This document shows positions 7,760 through 16,446 of a stretch of DNA of 64,000 nt, one piece after another; within the stretch, counting starts at the first letter, position 1; every line of letters starts with the position of its first letter. Origin of the DNA: Treponema sp. (GTDB lineage Bacteria > Spirochaetota > Spirochaetia > Treponematales > Treponemataceae); contig JAEESZ010000012.1 in the NCBI GenBank assembly GCA_016286535.1, positions 1-64,000 on the forward strand. Reading direction: 5' to 3'. The position numbers and the translations under genes are program-made. The notes beneath the pieces are model-generated. The model did not search any database. It was not told where the DNA came from and was given only the letters and a program-made list of their open reading frames with translations.

Positions 7760-8209
7760 ATGTACACATTAAAAAGATTAAGCATAGAAAATAAAGAAGA
7801 AATCAAAGAAGTTTTCACCGGCGTTTTTACAAAGGCACCCTGGTATGATGACTGGTCGGACACAAAGCAGCTGGACCTTTACATATGCGATCTGATTGGT
7901 CAGGGCTATTCACTTACCTACGGCTTGTATGATGAAGCGGGCGAGCTGATTGGCATTTCCCTCGGCTACATCAAGCACTGGTACAGCGGCACGGAATATA
8001 TCATCAACGAGCTTTGCATAAAGACAGAAAAGCAGGGGAGTGGGGCAGGTACTTTTTTTATCCGCGAAATTGAAAAGGCGATAAAGGAGCTGGGGCTCAA
8101 GCAGATTTTTCTTTTGACAGATTCTAATGTTCCGGCCTATGAGTTCTATAAGAAAAATGGCTTTGTGGAATGTGAGACGAATGTGGCTTTTGCGAAGATG
8201 ATTTATTGA
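7760..8209 (+). CDS. GNAT-family N-acetyltransferase
   Basis: 149 residues with a single GNAT fold. Motif A carries the acetyl-CoA loop (EKQGSGAGTFFIREIEKA, Q/R-x-x-G-x-G/A) and the C-terminal motif B is EFYKKNGF. Acidic N-terminal segments and size resemble AAC(6')-like acetyltransferases, which acylate amines. It sits 12 bp before an aminoglycoside phosphotransferase fusion, so a shared role in drug or metabolite modification is possible but unproven. Confidence 0.8.
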   Translation: MYTLKRLSIENKEEIKEVFTGVFTKAPWYDDWSDTKQLDLYICDLIGQGYSLTYGLYDEAGELIGISLGYIKHWYSGTEYIINELCIKTEKQGSGAGTFFIREIEKAIKELGLKQIFLLTDSNVPAYEFYKKNGFVECETNVAFAKMIY

Positions 8210-8221
8210 GCGGAGTTTTAT

Positions 8222-9526
8222 ATGATAATAATAATCACAGGCGCATCCCACACAGGAAAAACTTTACTCTCACAGCGCATGCTCGAAAAATACAATTTCC
8301 CCTATCTTTCAATAGATCACCTGAAGATGGGACTCATCAGAAGCGGGAATACGAAACTTACTCCGGACGATGATGACCAGCTGACTTCTTACCTCTGGCC
8401 CATAGTCCGCGAGATGATTAAGACTGCCATCGAGAACAAGCAGAATCTCATTGTCGAAGGCTGCTATATTCCTTTTGACTGGCGAAAGGATTTTGACCAG
8501 GAATATCTGAAGGACATCAGCTTTATTTGCCTTGCCATGACGGATGCTTATATCGACGCGCATTTTGCTGAAATAAAGGAGCACGCCTCGGACATAGAAG
8601 AAAGGCTTGATGAGAGCTATTGCACGGCTGATTGGGCAAAGGCAGAAAACAATCACATCATCCAGGGCTTTGAAGCTGCCGGGGAGTTTGTTGACCTCAT
8701 CGATTCAGACTACCAATCGGTAGTTGAAAAAGCCCTCCTTTTAATTCCATGCAAAATCAAAAAACTGATTGCCGGGAAAAAATATACAATCGACGACATG
8801 GGAAAATCTGGCTCAAGCATTTTGATATTTGATGATTGTGTTCTGAAAATTCTGGACAGCCGACTGCATGATGAAGAGTCCAGCGTGGAAGTGCTCAACT
8901 GGCTTAAGGGAAAGCTTCCCGTTCCTGAGGTTCTCGCTTTCGAAAAAAATGGTGATTATCAGTATCTTTTGATGACGAGAATCCCAGGTGAAATATCCTG
9001 CTCGGAATATTACATGGAACATTCGGGCGAGCTGCTTCCTTTGCTGGCTCAGGCTTTAAAAATGCTCTGGACTACAGATATCTCTGGCTGTCCTAAAAGC
9101 CGCGACTTTGATGCCGAGCTGCGTGCTGCAAGGTACCGTGTAGAAAATGACCTTGTGAATGTCGACGACGCCGAACCGGACACCTTTGGCGAAAGTGGAT
9201 TTGAAAATCCCGAAGCCCTGCTCAAATGGCTGGAAGAAAACAAGCCCGCCTGTGAGTCTGTTCTTTCCCACGGGGACTTCTGCCTGCCGAATGTTTTACT
9301 AAAAGACGGCAAAGTTAGCGGCTTCATTGACTGTGGCGACATGGCCATCGGCGACAAATGGAAAGACATAGCCCTCTGCTACCGAAGCCTTAAACACAAC
9401 TTCGACGGTACCTTTGGCGGCAAGGTTTACCCAGATTTTAATCCCGACCTGCTTTTTGACGCCCTTGGCATTGAACCCGACTGGGAAAAAATCAGATACT
9501 GGATTTTGCTGGATGAGTTATTCTGA
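8222..9526 (+). CDS. P-loop kinase fused to APH(3')-like phosphotransferase
   Basis: 434 residues with two domains. Residues 1-~175 form an adenylate-kinase/zeta-like P-loop NTPase with Walker A GASHTGKT at residues 7-14 and a conserved D-H-L-K after strand 2. Residues ~180-434 are an aminoglycoside O-phosphotransferase: ATP-site segment, catalytic loop SHGDFCLPN, GFIDCGD metal Asp, and the family's typical end EKIRYWILLDELF. Both active sites look intact. It could give aminoglycoside resistance, but the fusion may instead act on another substrate. It follows the GNAT gene closely and converges on the HTH-FliM gene. Confidence 0.82.
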   Translation: MIIIITGASHTGKTLLSQRMLEKYNFPYLSIDHLKMGLIRSGNTKLTPDDDDQLTSYLWPIVREMIKTAIENKQNLIVEGCYIPFDWRKDFDQEYLKDISFICLAMTDAYIDAHFAEIKEHASDIEERLDESYCTADWAKAENNHIIQGFEAAGEFVDLIDSDYQSVVEKALLLIPCKIKKLIAGKKYTIDDMGKSGSSILIFDDCVLKILDSRLHDEESSVEVLNWLKGKLPVPEVLAFEKNGDYQYLLMTRIPGEISCSEYYMEHSGELLPLLAQALKMLWTTDISGCPKSRDFDAELRAARYRVENDLVNVDDAEPDTFGESGFENPEALLKWLEENKPACESVLSHGDFCLPNVLLKDGKVSGFIDCGDMAIGDKWKDIALCYRSLKHNFDGTFGGKVYPDFNPDLLFDALGIEPDWEKIRYWILLDELF

Positions 9527-9540
9527 AAAAGATTTATAAA

Positions 9541-10935
9541 TCAATCTATAATTCTTACACCAAAGGTATCATCAACAATTACAACTTCGCCGCGGGCAAG
9601 GCATTTTCCGTCCTGAATGATTGCAATCGGTTTACCAGGCTGACTGTCCAGCTGCAGAACAAAATCTTCATCAAGTCGTGCTATATCTTCTTTTGAAAGA
9701 TAGGTAGAACCAAGCCTCAAGGCGATGTAGTGTTCTTCATCATAACAAACAGGATCTCCCTGCTTTACTTCTATAATTCTGACACCAAAATTTTCGTCTA
9801 CAACTACAGCCTCTCCACCAAAACGAATCTGGTTTTCAACAATAACATTCAAAGATGTGCCAAATTGTTTATTGCTCATAAGAATTGTGCCTGGCTCAAG
9901 CTTTACAGAATCAGAAACAAAGCGGCCGAATTCCACAAGTATATTGTTTTCGCGTGGGCGGGCTTTTATATCAGTAAGATTTTCCAGCTGAGGATTATCT
10001 TTTCCAAAGAAACCGGATTTGCGGCAGAGCCTTAAAAAATAAGAAGAACTGAACTGAATATTTATCATGCCCGTGTAGACATCGCTGGTAAGTGCAAGTG
10101 TTACAAGTGCACACATTTCTCCTGGATTCTGACCTGCAGACCATGGTAAAAGAGTATTCAAATCTTTTGTAAAAGGTTTTTCAAAATCTTCCCACGCAGT
10201 TGATTTATCGGTATTCGAAAAGATCAGTTCCTGAATCATCTTAGAAAATTTGTCTATGTATGCAAGTTTAAGGCAGTCACTGTCGGTCTGGGTAAGTTCG
10301 GGATATTTTTTTAAGTCATGCTTGAGTAAAACTTTTCCAAGCTGCGGGTCAACCTCAATCGCAAAACCAGAATTGTTATAATCATAAGTATAGAAAAAAG
10401 TTCTCTGAGGCAGAGTGCGGAGAAACTCTTCGTTTGTAAGTTCATCAACTGAACATACATTTATTCCAAGCAAATCACTTCTGTTTCCAGCAAGCTCATT
10501 ACGAAATTTTTCGCAAAGCATATCAAAAATGTTGGCAATTTTTCGAAGCTCATATTTACTGAATAAATTTGGACGCTTAAAATCATAAATTCGAATACGA
10601 GCCCCGGGATTTTTCAATAGGCTTGTGTTGTCCTGTTTTTTTTCAAGAGTCCCGTTCGCTTCCATTTTTGCAATTTCGGCTTTTAGTTCTTCTTCTGTTA
10701 AAATCCTTCTTTTTTCAGACACTTCCTTGAGTTCTCCCTTCAACAGAGAATCTACATCAGTTCCAAGTGCCTCCGCCAGAGCAGGCAAAATCCCAACATC
10801 CGGGCAGCCGTCTCCACGTTCCCACTTACTCACCGCCTTGTCGCTAACGTTGATAAGGGTTGCAAGCTCCTTCTGCGTTATCCCTTTTTTCGAGCGTAAA
10901 AAATTAATCAGTTTTCCAGTTCTCTGTGCGTCCAT
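9541..10935 (-). CDS. XRE DNA-binding domain fused to FliM/SpoA flagellar-switch-like protein
   Basis: 464 residues. Residues 6-65 are a XRE helix-turn-helix (TQKELATLINVSDKAVSKWE). After a linker, residues ~112-335 match the FliM middle domain: YDFKRPNLFSKYELRKI, then CSVDELTNEEFLRTLPQRTF, then GMINIQFSSSYFL. Two SpoA/FliN-type modules follow at ~345-402 (ending FGVRIIEV) and ~408-464 (ending FGVRIID). The normal FliM N-terminus that binds CheY-P is absent, with the HTH in its place. A GGAGG ribosome site precedes the ATG. It may be a transcription factor built on a switch-complex fold, or may bring DNA to the switch. No flagellar genes adjoin it. Confidence 0.8.
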   Translation of the reverse strand: MDAQRTGKLINFLRSKKGITQKELATLINVSDKAVSKWERGDGCPDVGILPALAEALGTDVDSLLKGELKEVSEKRRILTEEELKAEIAKMEANGTLEKKQDNTSLLKNPGARIRIYDFKRPNLFSKYELRKIANIFDMLCEKFRNELAGNRSDLLGINVCSVDELTNEEFLRTLPQRTFFYTYDYNNSGFAIEVDPQLGKVLLKHDLKKYPELTQTDSDCLKLAYIDKFSKMIQELIFSNTDKSTAWEDFEKPFTKDLNTLLPWSAGQNPGEMCALVTLALTSDVYTGMINIQFSSSYFLRLCRKSGFFGKDNPQLENLTDIKARPRENNILVEFGRFVSDSVKLEPGTILMSNKQFGTSLNVIVENQIRFGGEAVVVDENFGVRIIEVKQGDPVCYDEEHYIALRLGSTYLSKEDIARLDEDFVLQLDSQPGKPIAIIQDGKCLARGEVVIVDDTFGVRIID

Positions 10936-11239
10936 TATGTTTCCTCCATCTGGGGGCTCGGCAAAGCCGAACGCTACGTCCGCACTTCGCTAACGCTCAT
11001 CCTCCTCGCTTCGCTGCGGTGGACTGCTTCGCAGGTGCTCCCATCGCTGCCCCTGTCATCTCAAGTATATGCCGTGATTCTCCATATGTCACCCGACTTC
11101 ACGTAGGAATTGGTAGAATTTTTGATTTTAGAGTAGAATTCTACTCTGGTAAGGGTAGAATTAATAATCTCTTCATAGATTCATTGAAAGCCAGCGGTCA
11201 GACTATCAATTCATTAGCACAAGTCTAAAAATCGTTTAC
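10936..11239. other. Intergenic region with GC-rich repeat and perfect palindrome
   Basis: No complete gene. 10950-11060 is a GC-rich, imperfectly palindromic stretch (GCTTCGCTGCGG type) that recurs near 18930-19050. The 18-bp palindrome AGAGTAGAATTCTACTCT lies at 11130-11147, and TAGAATT recurs at 11114, 11134 and 11156 (20-22 bp apart). The plus-strand end (…GKGRINNLFIDSLKASGQTI, stop 11228) looks like the tail of a lost gene. Confidence 0.5.
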
Positions 11240-11830
11240 TTATATCTTCATAATCTCTTTGCCGTCAACAGAAGCTAACGTTCTGGATAAATTGTTTACA
11301 GCTTTCTGGGTCATTTCTAATTCAAAGAGACAGGTATCTAAAATTGCGGCATCCTGACAGTTTTTCAAAAGATATTTATAACATTTAATTGCATTCCACC
11401 AGTGCTGCATCACTTCAAGAGAATTCTGATCCATTGCTTTTTTATCAAGATAGTTCAGATGGTGAAAATGCAAAATTTCATGACCTGTATCATACTCGTA
11501 ACGGGCAATTTTAAACAGATAGTCATAATAGTTGCGGCATTTGTAGCTATAAATCTTGCCATCACTGCCTTTTTTAGTAAAAATATATTCCCGGTTTACA
11601 GATTTCTTATCAGTGTCTATTACAGTTTCTTTTGCTCGTGTTTTTCCGTCTGAATAGACTTTATTTATCAAAAGAATATAGTCGTTATAAATTTGTTTTT
11701 GATTTTCCTGCGCAATATCAGGATGATATAATTTTACCATCCTGCGATATTCTTTCCTTATTTCATCAGGATTATCATTATTCTGGAGAAAATTGATAAA
11801 TGATTGCAAATCTTCTTTAAAGTTTTTCAT
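11240..11830 (-). CDS. J-domain (DnaJ-like) protein
   Basis: 196 residues. The N-terminal ~55 residues are a J domain with the essential HPD tripeptide (RRMVKLYHPDIAQENQ), which stimulates Hsp70 ATPase activity. The rest has no Gly/Phe-rich linker or zinc fingers, so it is a class C-type co-chaperone with an unrecognised helical C-terminus containing ILHFHHLNYLDKK and a Trp pair (HWWNAIKCYKYLL). A broken copy of its J-domain lies at 13.6 kb. The client is unknown. Confidence 0.75.
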   Translation of the reverse strand: MKNFKEDLQSFINFLQNNDNPDEIRKEYRRMVKLYHPDIAQENQKQIYNDYILLINKVYSDGKTRAKETVIDTDKKSVNREYIFTKKGSDGKIYSYKCRNYYDYLFKIARYEYDTGHEILHFHHLNYLDKKAMDQNSLEVMQHWWNAIKCYKYLLKNCQDAAILDTCLFELEMTQKAVNNLSRTLASVDGKEIMKI

Positions 11831-11857
11831 TTTATTTTGCAGCTGATAAGTATTTTA

Positions 11858-12044
11858 CCATATAATTTGCCGGTAATCTGCATGTAATGATTACTTTAAG
11901 CGTGGATGGAAACGAGTTCAAATCAATGACTGGGGGGGAGCAGAAGATGTAGAATGCGAACTGGGCTTTGTAGATTCAGACGTTGCTGAACTCTTCCAAA
12001 GCCGCAGTTACGCTGTAGAAAAAGCTGCTCTTACGAGTGAATAA
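11858..12044 (+). pseudogene. C-terminal fragment of an unrecognised gene
   Basis: A reading frame without a start codon runs to the stop at 12044 and has coding character (YFKRGWKRVQINDWGGAEDV, then FVDSDVAELFQSRSYAVEKA). It begins inside a repeat-like block (CCATATAATTTGCCGGTAAT at 11858) that also occurs at 13703, so the upstream part was probably lost when that block arrived. Family not recognised. Confidence 0.4.
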
Positions 12045-12068
12045 CTTTAATTACATGGAAGGCTTAAA

Positions 12069-13550
12069 CTAAATACTAATCTTACCTTTTGAAGCTGTAT
12101 CTGTTTCCAGATTTTTAGTTTCGCCTTTCACTGTAATTACAGAATCTTTTTCTGCAGCCTTCAAGAGTCCGGCTTGATTACTTCCGCTGATTGTCATAGT
12201 TATTTGACCGCCATTCATGCCGGACCGTCCCCAATGGCGGTCAGAATTTTCTTCGCACAAAACAAAATAATTATTTTTACTATAGGATTTTTCTTCTGTT
12301 CCTGCATAGAAAGTACAATTCTGAATATTTACCAGAGCATTTGTGTTTGTAACATAGAACATGGCTTCATCATCATCTGCATATTGATTATAGAAGATAC
12401 AATTTTCAATATTAAGTTTTCCTTCTCCAACTGAAGCATCTCCCGAAAAACTCTGATAAATCATGATTGCACCCTGACCTTTTCTGGCTCCTGTAAAAGT
12501 TGAATCCGAAATATTTACATTATTCAAACCTTCTATAACAAGAGTCTGAGCTGTCTCTGCCTTTCCAGTAACTCCACTTACGGTGATGTTTCCTGTTGAA
12601 TAAATACAAGGAGAATCATTTGCCTGAGTATTAAGAAGATTATTTTTTCCAAGAAGAGTGATATTTCCACCACCCCGGTCGGTTGCAAGAGCGGCAGAAT
12701 TATTTCCTCTTGTAGTAATATTTACATTTCCTTCCTTACAAACAACTGAACCACCGTAGGAAGCAAAAAATCCTCTTGAACCACGCTTAAAACTGCTGAT
12801 TGTAATTCCATCATTCACTGTAATTTCTGCTCCATCGGTAGCAAAAACTGCATTAGCGTGAAGGGCATTTGTCATAACTTCCACACCATTTAGAATCATT
12901 TTAGAATTTTTACCCTCCGCTACGAGGGCATTATTAATTCCATAAAAGTTGTATGCATCACCATCAAGAGTTTTTTCATCTGCATCACCAGTTTTTTCTA
13001 TAAATACATTATTCAAAGTTAAAGTTCCGCCATTTATAACAAGAAAAGCAATTTCATTGGCAGCAGAAACAGTCACTTTTCCACCGTCAAAATCTTTGGC
13101 AGAATAAGTTACATTTTTTCCATCAATAATATATTTTGCGTGATAAGTGACTTTCAATCCTCTTTCATTTTCAAAAGAATAAACTAAAGACTGAGCACTG
13201 CTATCAGAACATTCCGGTTCGTAGGCAGAAGTTCTTTTTGGCCCAGGCATTCCTTCCGGCATTTCTCCAGGCATTCCATTTGGCAAGTCCCCCGGCCTTC
13301 CACCTGATTTTCCACCTGATTTTCCACCTGATTTTCCACCAGGCCCGGGGCCAAACTTACCCATAGCAAGGTCTCCAGAAGCAGGCCCATTTTCATCTCC
13401 AGGCCGGCCTTTTGGCGGTTCACGTCCATCCGGACTTTTAGAGATTTCTTTCTTTTCTGAATCTCTAGGAATATCCTTAGACTTGCAGGATGAAAGAAGA
13501 GCTGTTGTTGCTAACAAAAATACTGTCGAATATAAATAAATCTTTTTCAT
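12069..13550 (-). CDS. Predicted surface lipoprotein, right-handed beta-helix type
   Basis: 493 residues from the ATG at 13550, which has an AGAGG ribosome site; a longer in-frame start would add 11 residues before the signal peptide. The signal peptide ends in a lipobox LLSSC. A low-complexity linker rich in Gly, Pro and Lys follows, including tandem SGGK units encoded by a perfect 12-bp DNA repeat (13300-13335), then GMPGEMPEGMPG. From about residue 110 short repeating beta-strand rungs (LNIENCIFYN, VNIQNCTFYAG, VNISDSTFTGA) indicate a parallel beta-helix as in polysaccharide-binding or lyase proteins. No catalytic site recognised. Confidence 0.7.
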   Translation of the reverse strand: MKKIYLYSTVFLLATTALLSSCKSKDIPRDSEKKEISKSPDGREPPKGRPGDENGPASGDLAMGKFGPGPGGKSGGKSGGKSGGRPGDLPNGMPGEMPEGMPGPKRTSAYEPECSDSSAQSLVYSFENERGLKVTYHAKYIIDGKNVTYSAKDFDGGKVTVSAANEIAFLVINGGTLTLNNVFIEKTGDADEKTLDGDAYNFYGINNALVAEGKNSKMILNGVEVMTNALHANAVFATDGAEITVNDGITISSFKRGSRGFFASYGGSVVCKEGNVNITTRGNNSAALATDRGGGNITLLGKNNLLNTQANDSPCIYSTGNITVSGVTGKAETAQTLVIEGLNNVNISDSTFTGARKGQGAIMIYQSFSGDASVGEGKLNIENCIFYNQYADDDEAMFYVTNTNALVNIQNCTFYAGTEEKSYSKNNYFVLCEENSDRHWGRSGMNGGQITMTISGSNQAGLLKAAEKDSVITVKGETKNLETDTASKGKISI

Positions 13551-13611
13551 AAAAACCTCTTTTCTCTCCAACAAATATACCAATTCAGAGAAATAATCGT
13601 TACCTCAATCC

Positions 13612-13689
13612 TCATAAAATTCTGTAATACAACAAATTATTATGATTATCGGGATGATATAATTTTGCCATCCGACGATATTCTTTTCT
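13612..13689 (-). pseudogene. Fragment of a second J-domain gene
   Basis: The minus strand encodes RKEYRRMAKLYHPDN, nearly identical to the J-domain core of the gene at 11240-11830, followed by a stop at 13612. The DNA is also similar (GGATGATATAATTTT block). The flanking block GATAAGTATTTT(A/T)CCATATAATTTGC is shared as well, so a segment of about 100 bp was duplicated. Confidence 0.65.
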
Positions 13690-13702
13690 GATAAGTATTT
13701 TT

Positions 13703-14019
13703 CCATATAATTTGCTGGTAATCTGCTGATAATCTGCATAGTCGGGCGGAAATATGGCGGTAATTTTCCGGGGAATCCCGGATTTTGGCTTTGTTTTGAC
13801 AAAATGTCATATAATTACACAGTTTTCTTAAAAATATATGACAATTTGCGTTCAAAACTTTCCGGAATTAGCTTCCGGGCTTGAGAAAAAGTCTCCTTTC
13901 ATAGATTTTTATCATATAATTTGAGTAAAATCACGAAATTATATGATTTTTCTTCTGTCAGGGAGGATTCTTTCATTTAAAAAGTCATATAATTTTACTA
14001 AAATAGCTAGTTTATATGA
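13703..14019. repeat. Array A of 35-bp palindromic units (TCATATA-N21-TATATGA)
   Basis: Three exact-length units start with TCATATA and end with TATATGA at 13807-13841, 13912-13946 and 13985-14019. The gaps between them are 70 and 38 bp. The centres vary but keep a GTAAA/CTAAA core in two units. A degenerate unit at 13703 stands 104 bp before the first. The sequence after the first unit (GACAATTTGCGTTCAAAA) is shared with array B. No open frame fits. Function unknown. Confidence 0.85.
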
Positions 14020-14378
14020 CATTTCTACTCAATCACCACTTCAACCTTCGTTTTACAGCATCTTCCTCATCTCAATCCACTTGTTTTTTCTGTACATGGT
14101 TAGAGTTTTAATTGAAAATAAACAGATTCCCTTTTATGCTTATATTAGAGGTGACTGGCATCAGAAATGTTGGAATTGCGATACTGGCACTATCTTTCAA
14201 AATTGAGGAATAAATATTGAAAACACTTGAACAGGCTGAAAAATTATTTTCTCTTGATGAAGCTTCTTATAGAATGTGGTTACAAGGAAGTTACACCCTC
14301 TGATGGAAAAAAAATATGACGATGGATGAAAAGACGCTTTTACTGGCTGAATAAGTGGCAGGAAGCAATGGAGGCCCC
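14020..14378 (+). other. Gene debris: two short C-terminal coding tails
   Basis: No intact gene. A plus-strand frame ending at 14206 has coding-like sequence IPFYAYIRGDWHQKCWNCDT. A second short frame (LEQAEKLFSLDEASYRMWLQ, stop near 14300) follows. Neither has a convincing start and neither family is recognised. They look like remains of genes deleted next to the palindrome array. Confidence 0.35.
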
Positions 14379-14954
14379 ATGTTAAAAGATTACGAGATAG
14401 ATAAACCTGTCCTAGAAACTGATAGACTTATTATTAGAACTCTTAACGAAGCAGATGTGCCAGATTTGAAAGAATGGCTGGGAAGAGATGAAATTTATAC
14501 CTATTGGGGACGCAAAGCAAGCAAGGGCGAGAAAAATCCTGAACTTATGTTTATTGATCCCCGCCCTTGGGTAAAAAGAAAGCCTTCACCAGATTTTGAC
14601 TGGGGAATTGTCTTGAAAGATTCCAATAAAGTGATAGGTATGATTGCAGTATTTGATATCCAAAATGCCAGAATGGGTGATATTGGTTATCGTATTCATC
14701 CTGACTACTGGAATATGGGAATTACTACAGAAGCATTAAAGGAAGTGGTACGTTTTATATTTGAAAACACAGAAATAGAGAGACTGAATGGGCGTGCTGA
14801 TGTTAGGAATATTGCTTCAAATAAGGTCCTTGAGCGGTGTGGTTTTATAAAGGAAGGAACAATCCGGCAAGGCAAAATGGTTGCGGTCTATTGTGACTAT
14901 AACATTTACGGTATGCTTAGAGAAGATTATGCAGAGATGCAGAGGAAAAGATAA
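14379..14954 (+). CDS. GNAT acetyltransferase, RimJ/RimL type
   Basis: 191 residues from the ATG at 14379, chosen because GGAGG stands 5 nt before it; an upstream GTG lacks one. The order is that of the Acetyltransf_3 group: LETDRLIIRTLNEADVPDLK, then DIGYRIHPDYWNMGITTEAL (acetyl-CoA loop), then NIASNKVLERCGFIKEG. Members acetylate protein N-termini, small amines or antibiotics. The substrate is not readable here. It runs into the flavin-reductase-like gene with a 2-nt gap, so the two form an operon. Confidence 0.85.
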   Translation: MLKDYEIDKPVLETDRLIIRTLNEADVPDLKEWLGRDEIYTYWGRKASKGEKNPELMFIDPRPWVKRKPSPDFDWGIVLKDSNKVIGMIAVFDIQNARMGDIGYRIHPDYWNMGITTEALKEVVRFIFENTEIERLNGRADVRNIASNKVLERCGFIKEGTIRQGKMVAVYCDYNIYGMLREDYAEMQRKR

Positions 14955-14956
14955 AG

Positions 14957-15616
14957 ATGAAATACAACTACAAAGAAATGCCTGAATCTATGAAGGGGAC
15001 ATACGGAGAATTTTCAAAAAACTTTGGGTTTGATTGGAAAGAATTTATTATGGGAATGCCAACACCTATGTTTCTTGTCACAACATATAAATCTAACGGG
15101 CAGCCAAATGCTACGATGCAGTCCTGGGCAGGATTTACGAGTGCGAATCATGGAGGCGGATATTACGTGATTTTATGCAGCGTGAATAAAAGCGGACATC
15201 TTTACCAGAGCCTGAATGAAAAGAAAGTAGCCGTGCTGAATTTCATGTCTTCTGATTTATACAAAGCCTGCATGAAGACGATACAGAACAATCTGTTCGA
15301 GAAGGATGAGATAACTTCATCAGGGCTTACTGTAGAAAAAGCTTCATGGATAGAAGCACCAATGGTCGCTGAATGTTTTATGAACCTTGAGTGCAAATAT
15401 TTGTGGGAAAAAGAAATTGTAGCTGGCGATGATCATGTTATGATTTGCCTTGAAGTTGTAGGCGGCCATATAGAAAAGGATTATATGGAGGATATGTTCG
15501 GAGATAAAGGGGTCCTTTACAATGTTCATTATCCGATAAATCCGGAAGATGTAAAAGAAAAAGGCTGCGATTTTGTAGCTGCACTTAGGAAAGTAAATCA
15601 GTCCGATGAATATTGA
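14957..15616 (+). CDS. Flavin reductase-like FMN-binding split-barrel protein
   Basis: 219 residues of the flavin reductase/split-barrel type. Features are MPTPMFLVTTYKSNGQPNAT near the N-terminus (flavin contact), SWAGFTSANHGG, and the conserved HLYQSLNEKKVAVLNF segment. It would bind FMN and use NAD(P)H, either as a reductase or as a partner of an oxygenase. The first 25 residues (YNYKEMPESMKGTYGEFS type) are common to anaerobe homologues. Translationally coupled to the preceding acetyltransferase gene. Confidence 0.8.
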   Translation: MKYNYKEMPESMKGTYGEFSKNFGFDWKEFIMGMPTPMFLVTTYKSNGQPNATMQSWAGFTSANHGGGYYVILCSVNKSGHLYQSLNEKKVAVLNFMSSDLYKACMKTIQNNLFEKDEITSSGLTVEKASWIEAPMVAECFMNLECKYLWEKEIVAGDDHVMICLEVVGGHIEKDYMEDMFGDKGVLYNVHYPINPEDVKEKGCDFVAALRKVNQSDEY

Positions 15617-15765
15617 TCATATCATTGCAGACGTTTTTCCCGCAACCTGTAGTTGCACAAGTTCTCTAAAAAGCACCTGACGATTGGTGGAACTTACGGA
15701 GCATCTTTGTTAATCTATAATTGCAAAGTAGCGCCGCTAACGCGGAGTTTTTAAAGGAGAGCAAC

Positions 15766-16434
15766 ATGAGTTTTGGAAAGAACCTTCAATATTTTAGAAA
15801 GCTTAGTGGGAACATGACGCAGGAAGCTCTGGCAGAAAAACTGAACGTAAGCCGTCAGACAATTTCAAAATGGGAAATAGATGCGGCAAATCCCGAGATG
15901 GAAAAGGCACTTGAAATCTGCAAAATCTTTAACTGTTCCCTTGACAATCTTTTTAGAGATGAGATGGATAAACAAAGCGATTCTTATTCCAACCTGCGGC
16001 TTGAAGAAGTTCCCGGTTTTCGTTATGTGGAGCACACGGTAATCAGTACTGAGCCCGAAAGCGATGCGATTGGCAGAATGAACAGGCTTGCAAAAGAAAA
16101 TGGAATAGAAACTCCCCGCGTTATCGGCTGGGATTTTCCAAATCTTTCTCAGGAGCAGATCAACGTCTTTAACATGCACGGATATACGGCCGCTTTGATT
16201 CTGCCTGATGGAGTTGCGCCCGAGGGTTGCAAAATTAAAGAACAGCCTGCTCATAAATATGCTGCCATTCACGTTGACCATCCATTTGAAAATCCTTTTG
16301 TGACAATTCCGGGTGCCTATCAAACGCTTGGAGATTTTATGAGAACCAATGGCCTTGTTCAGTCTGCCGATGACGTTATTCCTTGCTTTGAAACCGACGG
16401 GGAGAATATGGATATTTATATTGCATGTAAGTAG
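15766..16434 (+). CDS. XRE regulator with GyrI-like effector domain
   Basis: 222 residues from the ATG at 15766, with an AAAGGAG ribosome site; an earlier in-frame start has none. Residues 5-60 form a XRE helix-turn-helix (TQEALAEKLNVSRQTISKWE). The C-terminal ~150 residues (YVEHTVISTEPESDAIGRMN ... AAIHVDHPFENPFVTIPGAY ... GENMDIYIACK) match the GyrI-like small-molecule-binding domain found in drug-responsive regulators. It leads an operon with the methyltransferase 12 bp downstream, so it probably regulates that gene in response to a ligand. Confidence 0.8.
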   Translation: MSFGKNLQYFRKLSGNMTQEALAEKLNVSRQTISKWEIDAANPEMEKALEICKIFNCSLDNLFRDEMDKQSDSYSNLRLEEVPGFRYVEHTVISTEPESDAIGRMNRLAKENGIETPRVIGWDFPNLSQEQINVFNMHGYTAALILPDGVAPEGCKIKEQPAHKYAAIHVDHPFENPFVTIPGAYQTLGDFMRTNGLVQSADDVIPCFETDGENMDIYIACK

Positions 16435-16446
16435 GAAGGTAGTGCA

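Noticed and set aside
10926..11228. 100-residue plus-strand frame
   Set aside because: The first 60 codons lie in GC-rich repeat and overlap the FliM-like gene start. Only the last ~35 codons look like a gene tail, so it is not listed as a gene.
13605..13855. 65- and 69-residue minus-strand frames
   Set aside because: They read the J-domain fragment and array A in wrong frames; the true coding trace is RKEYRRMAKLYHPD.
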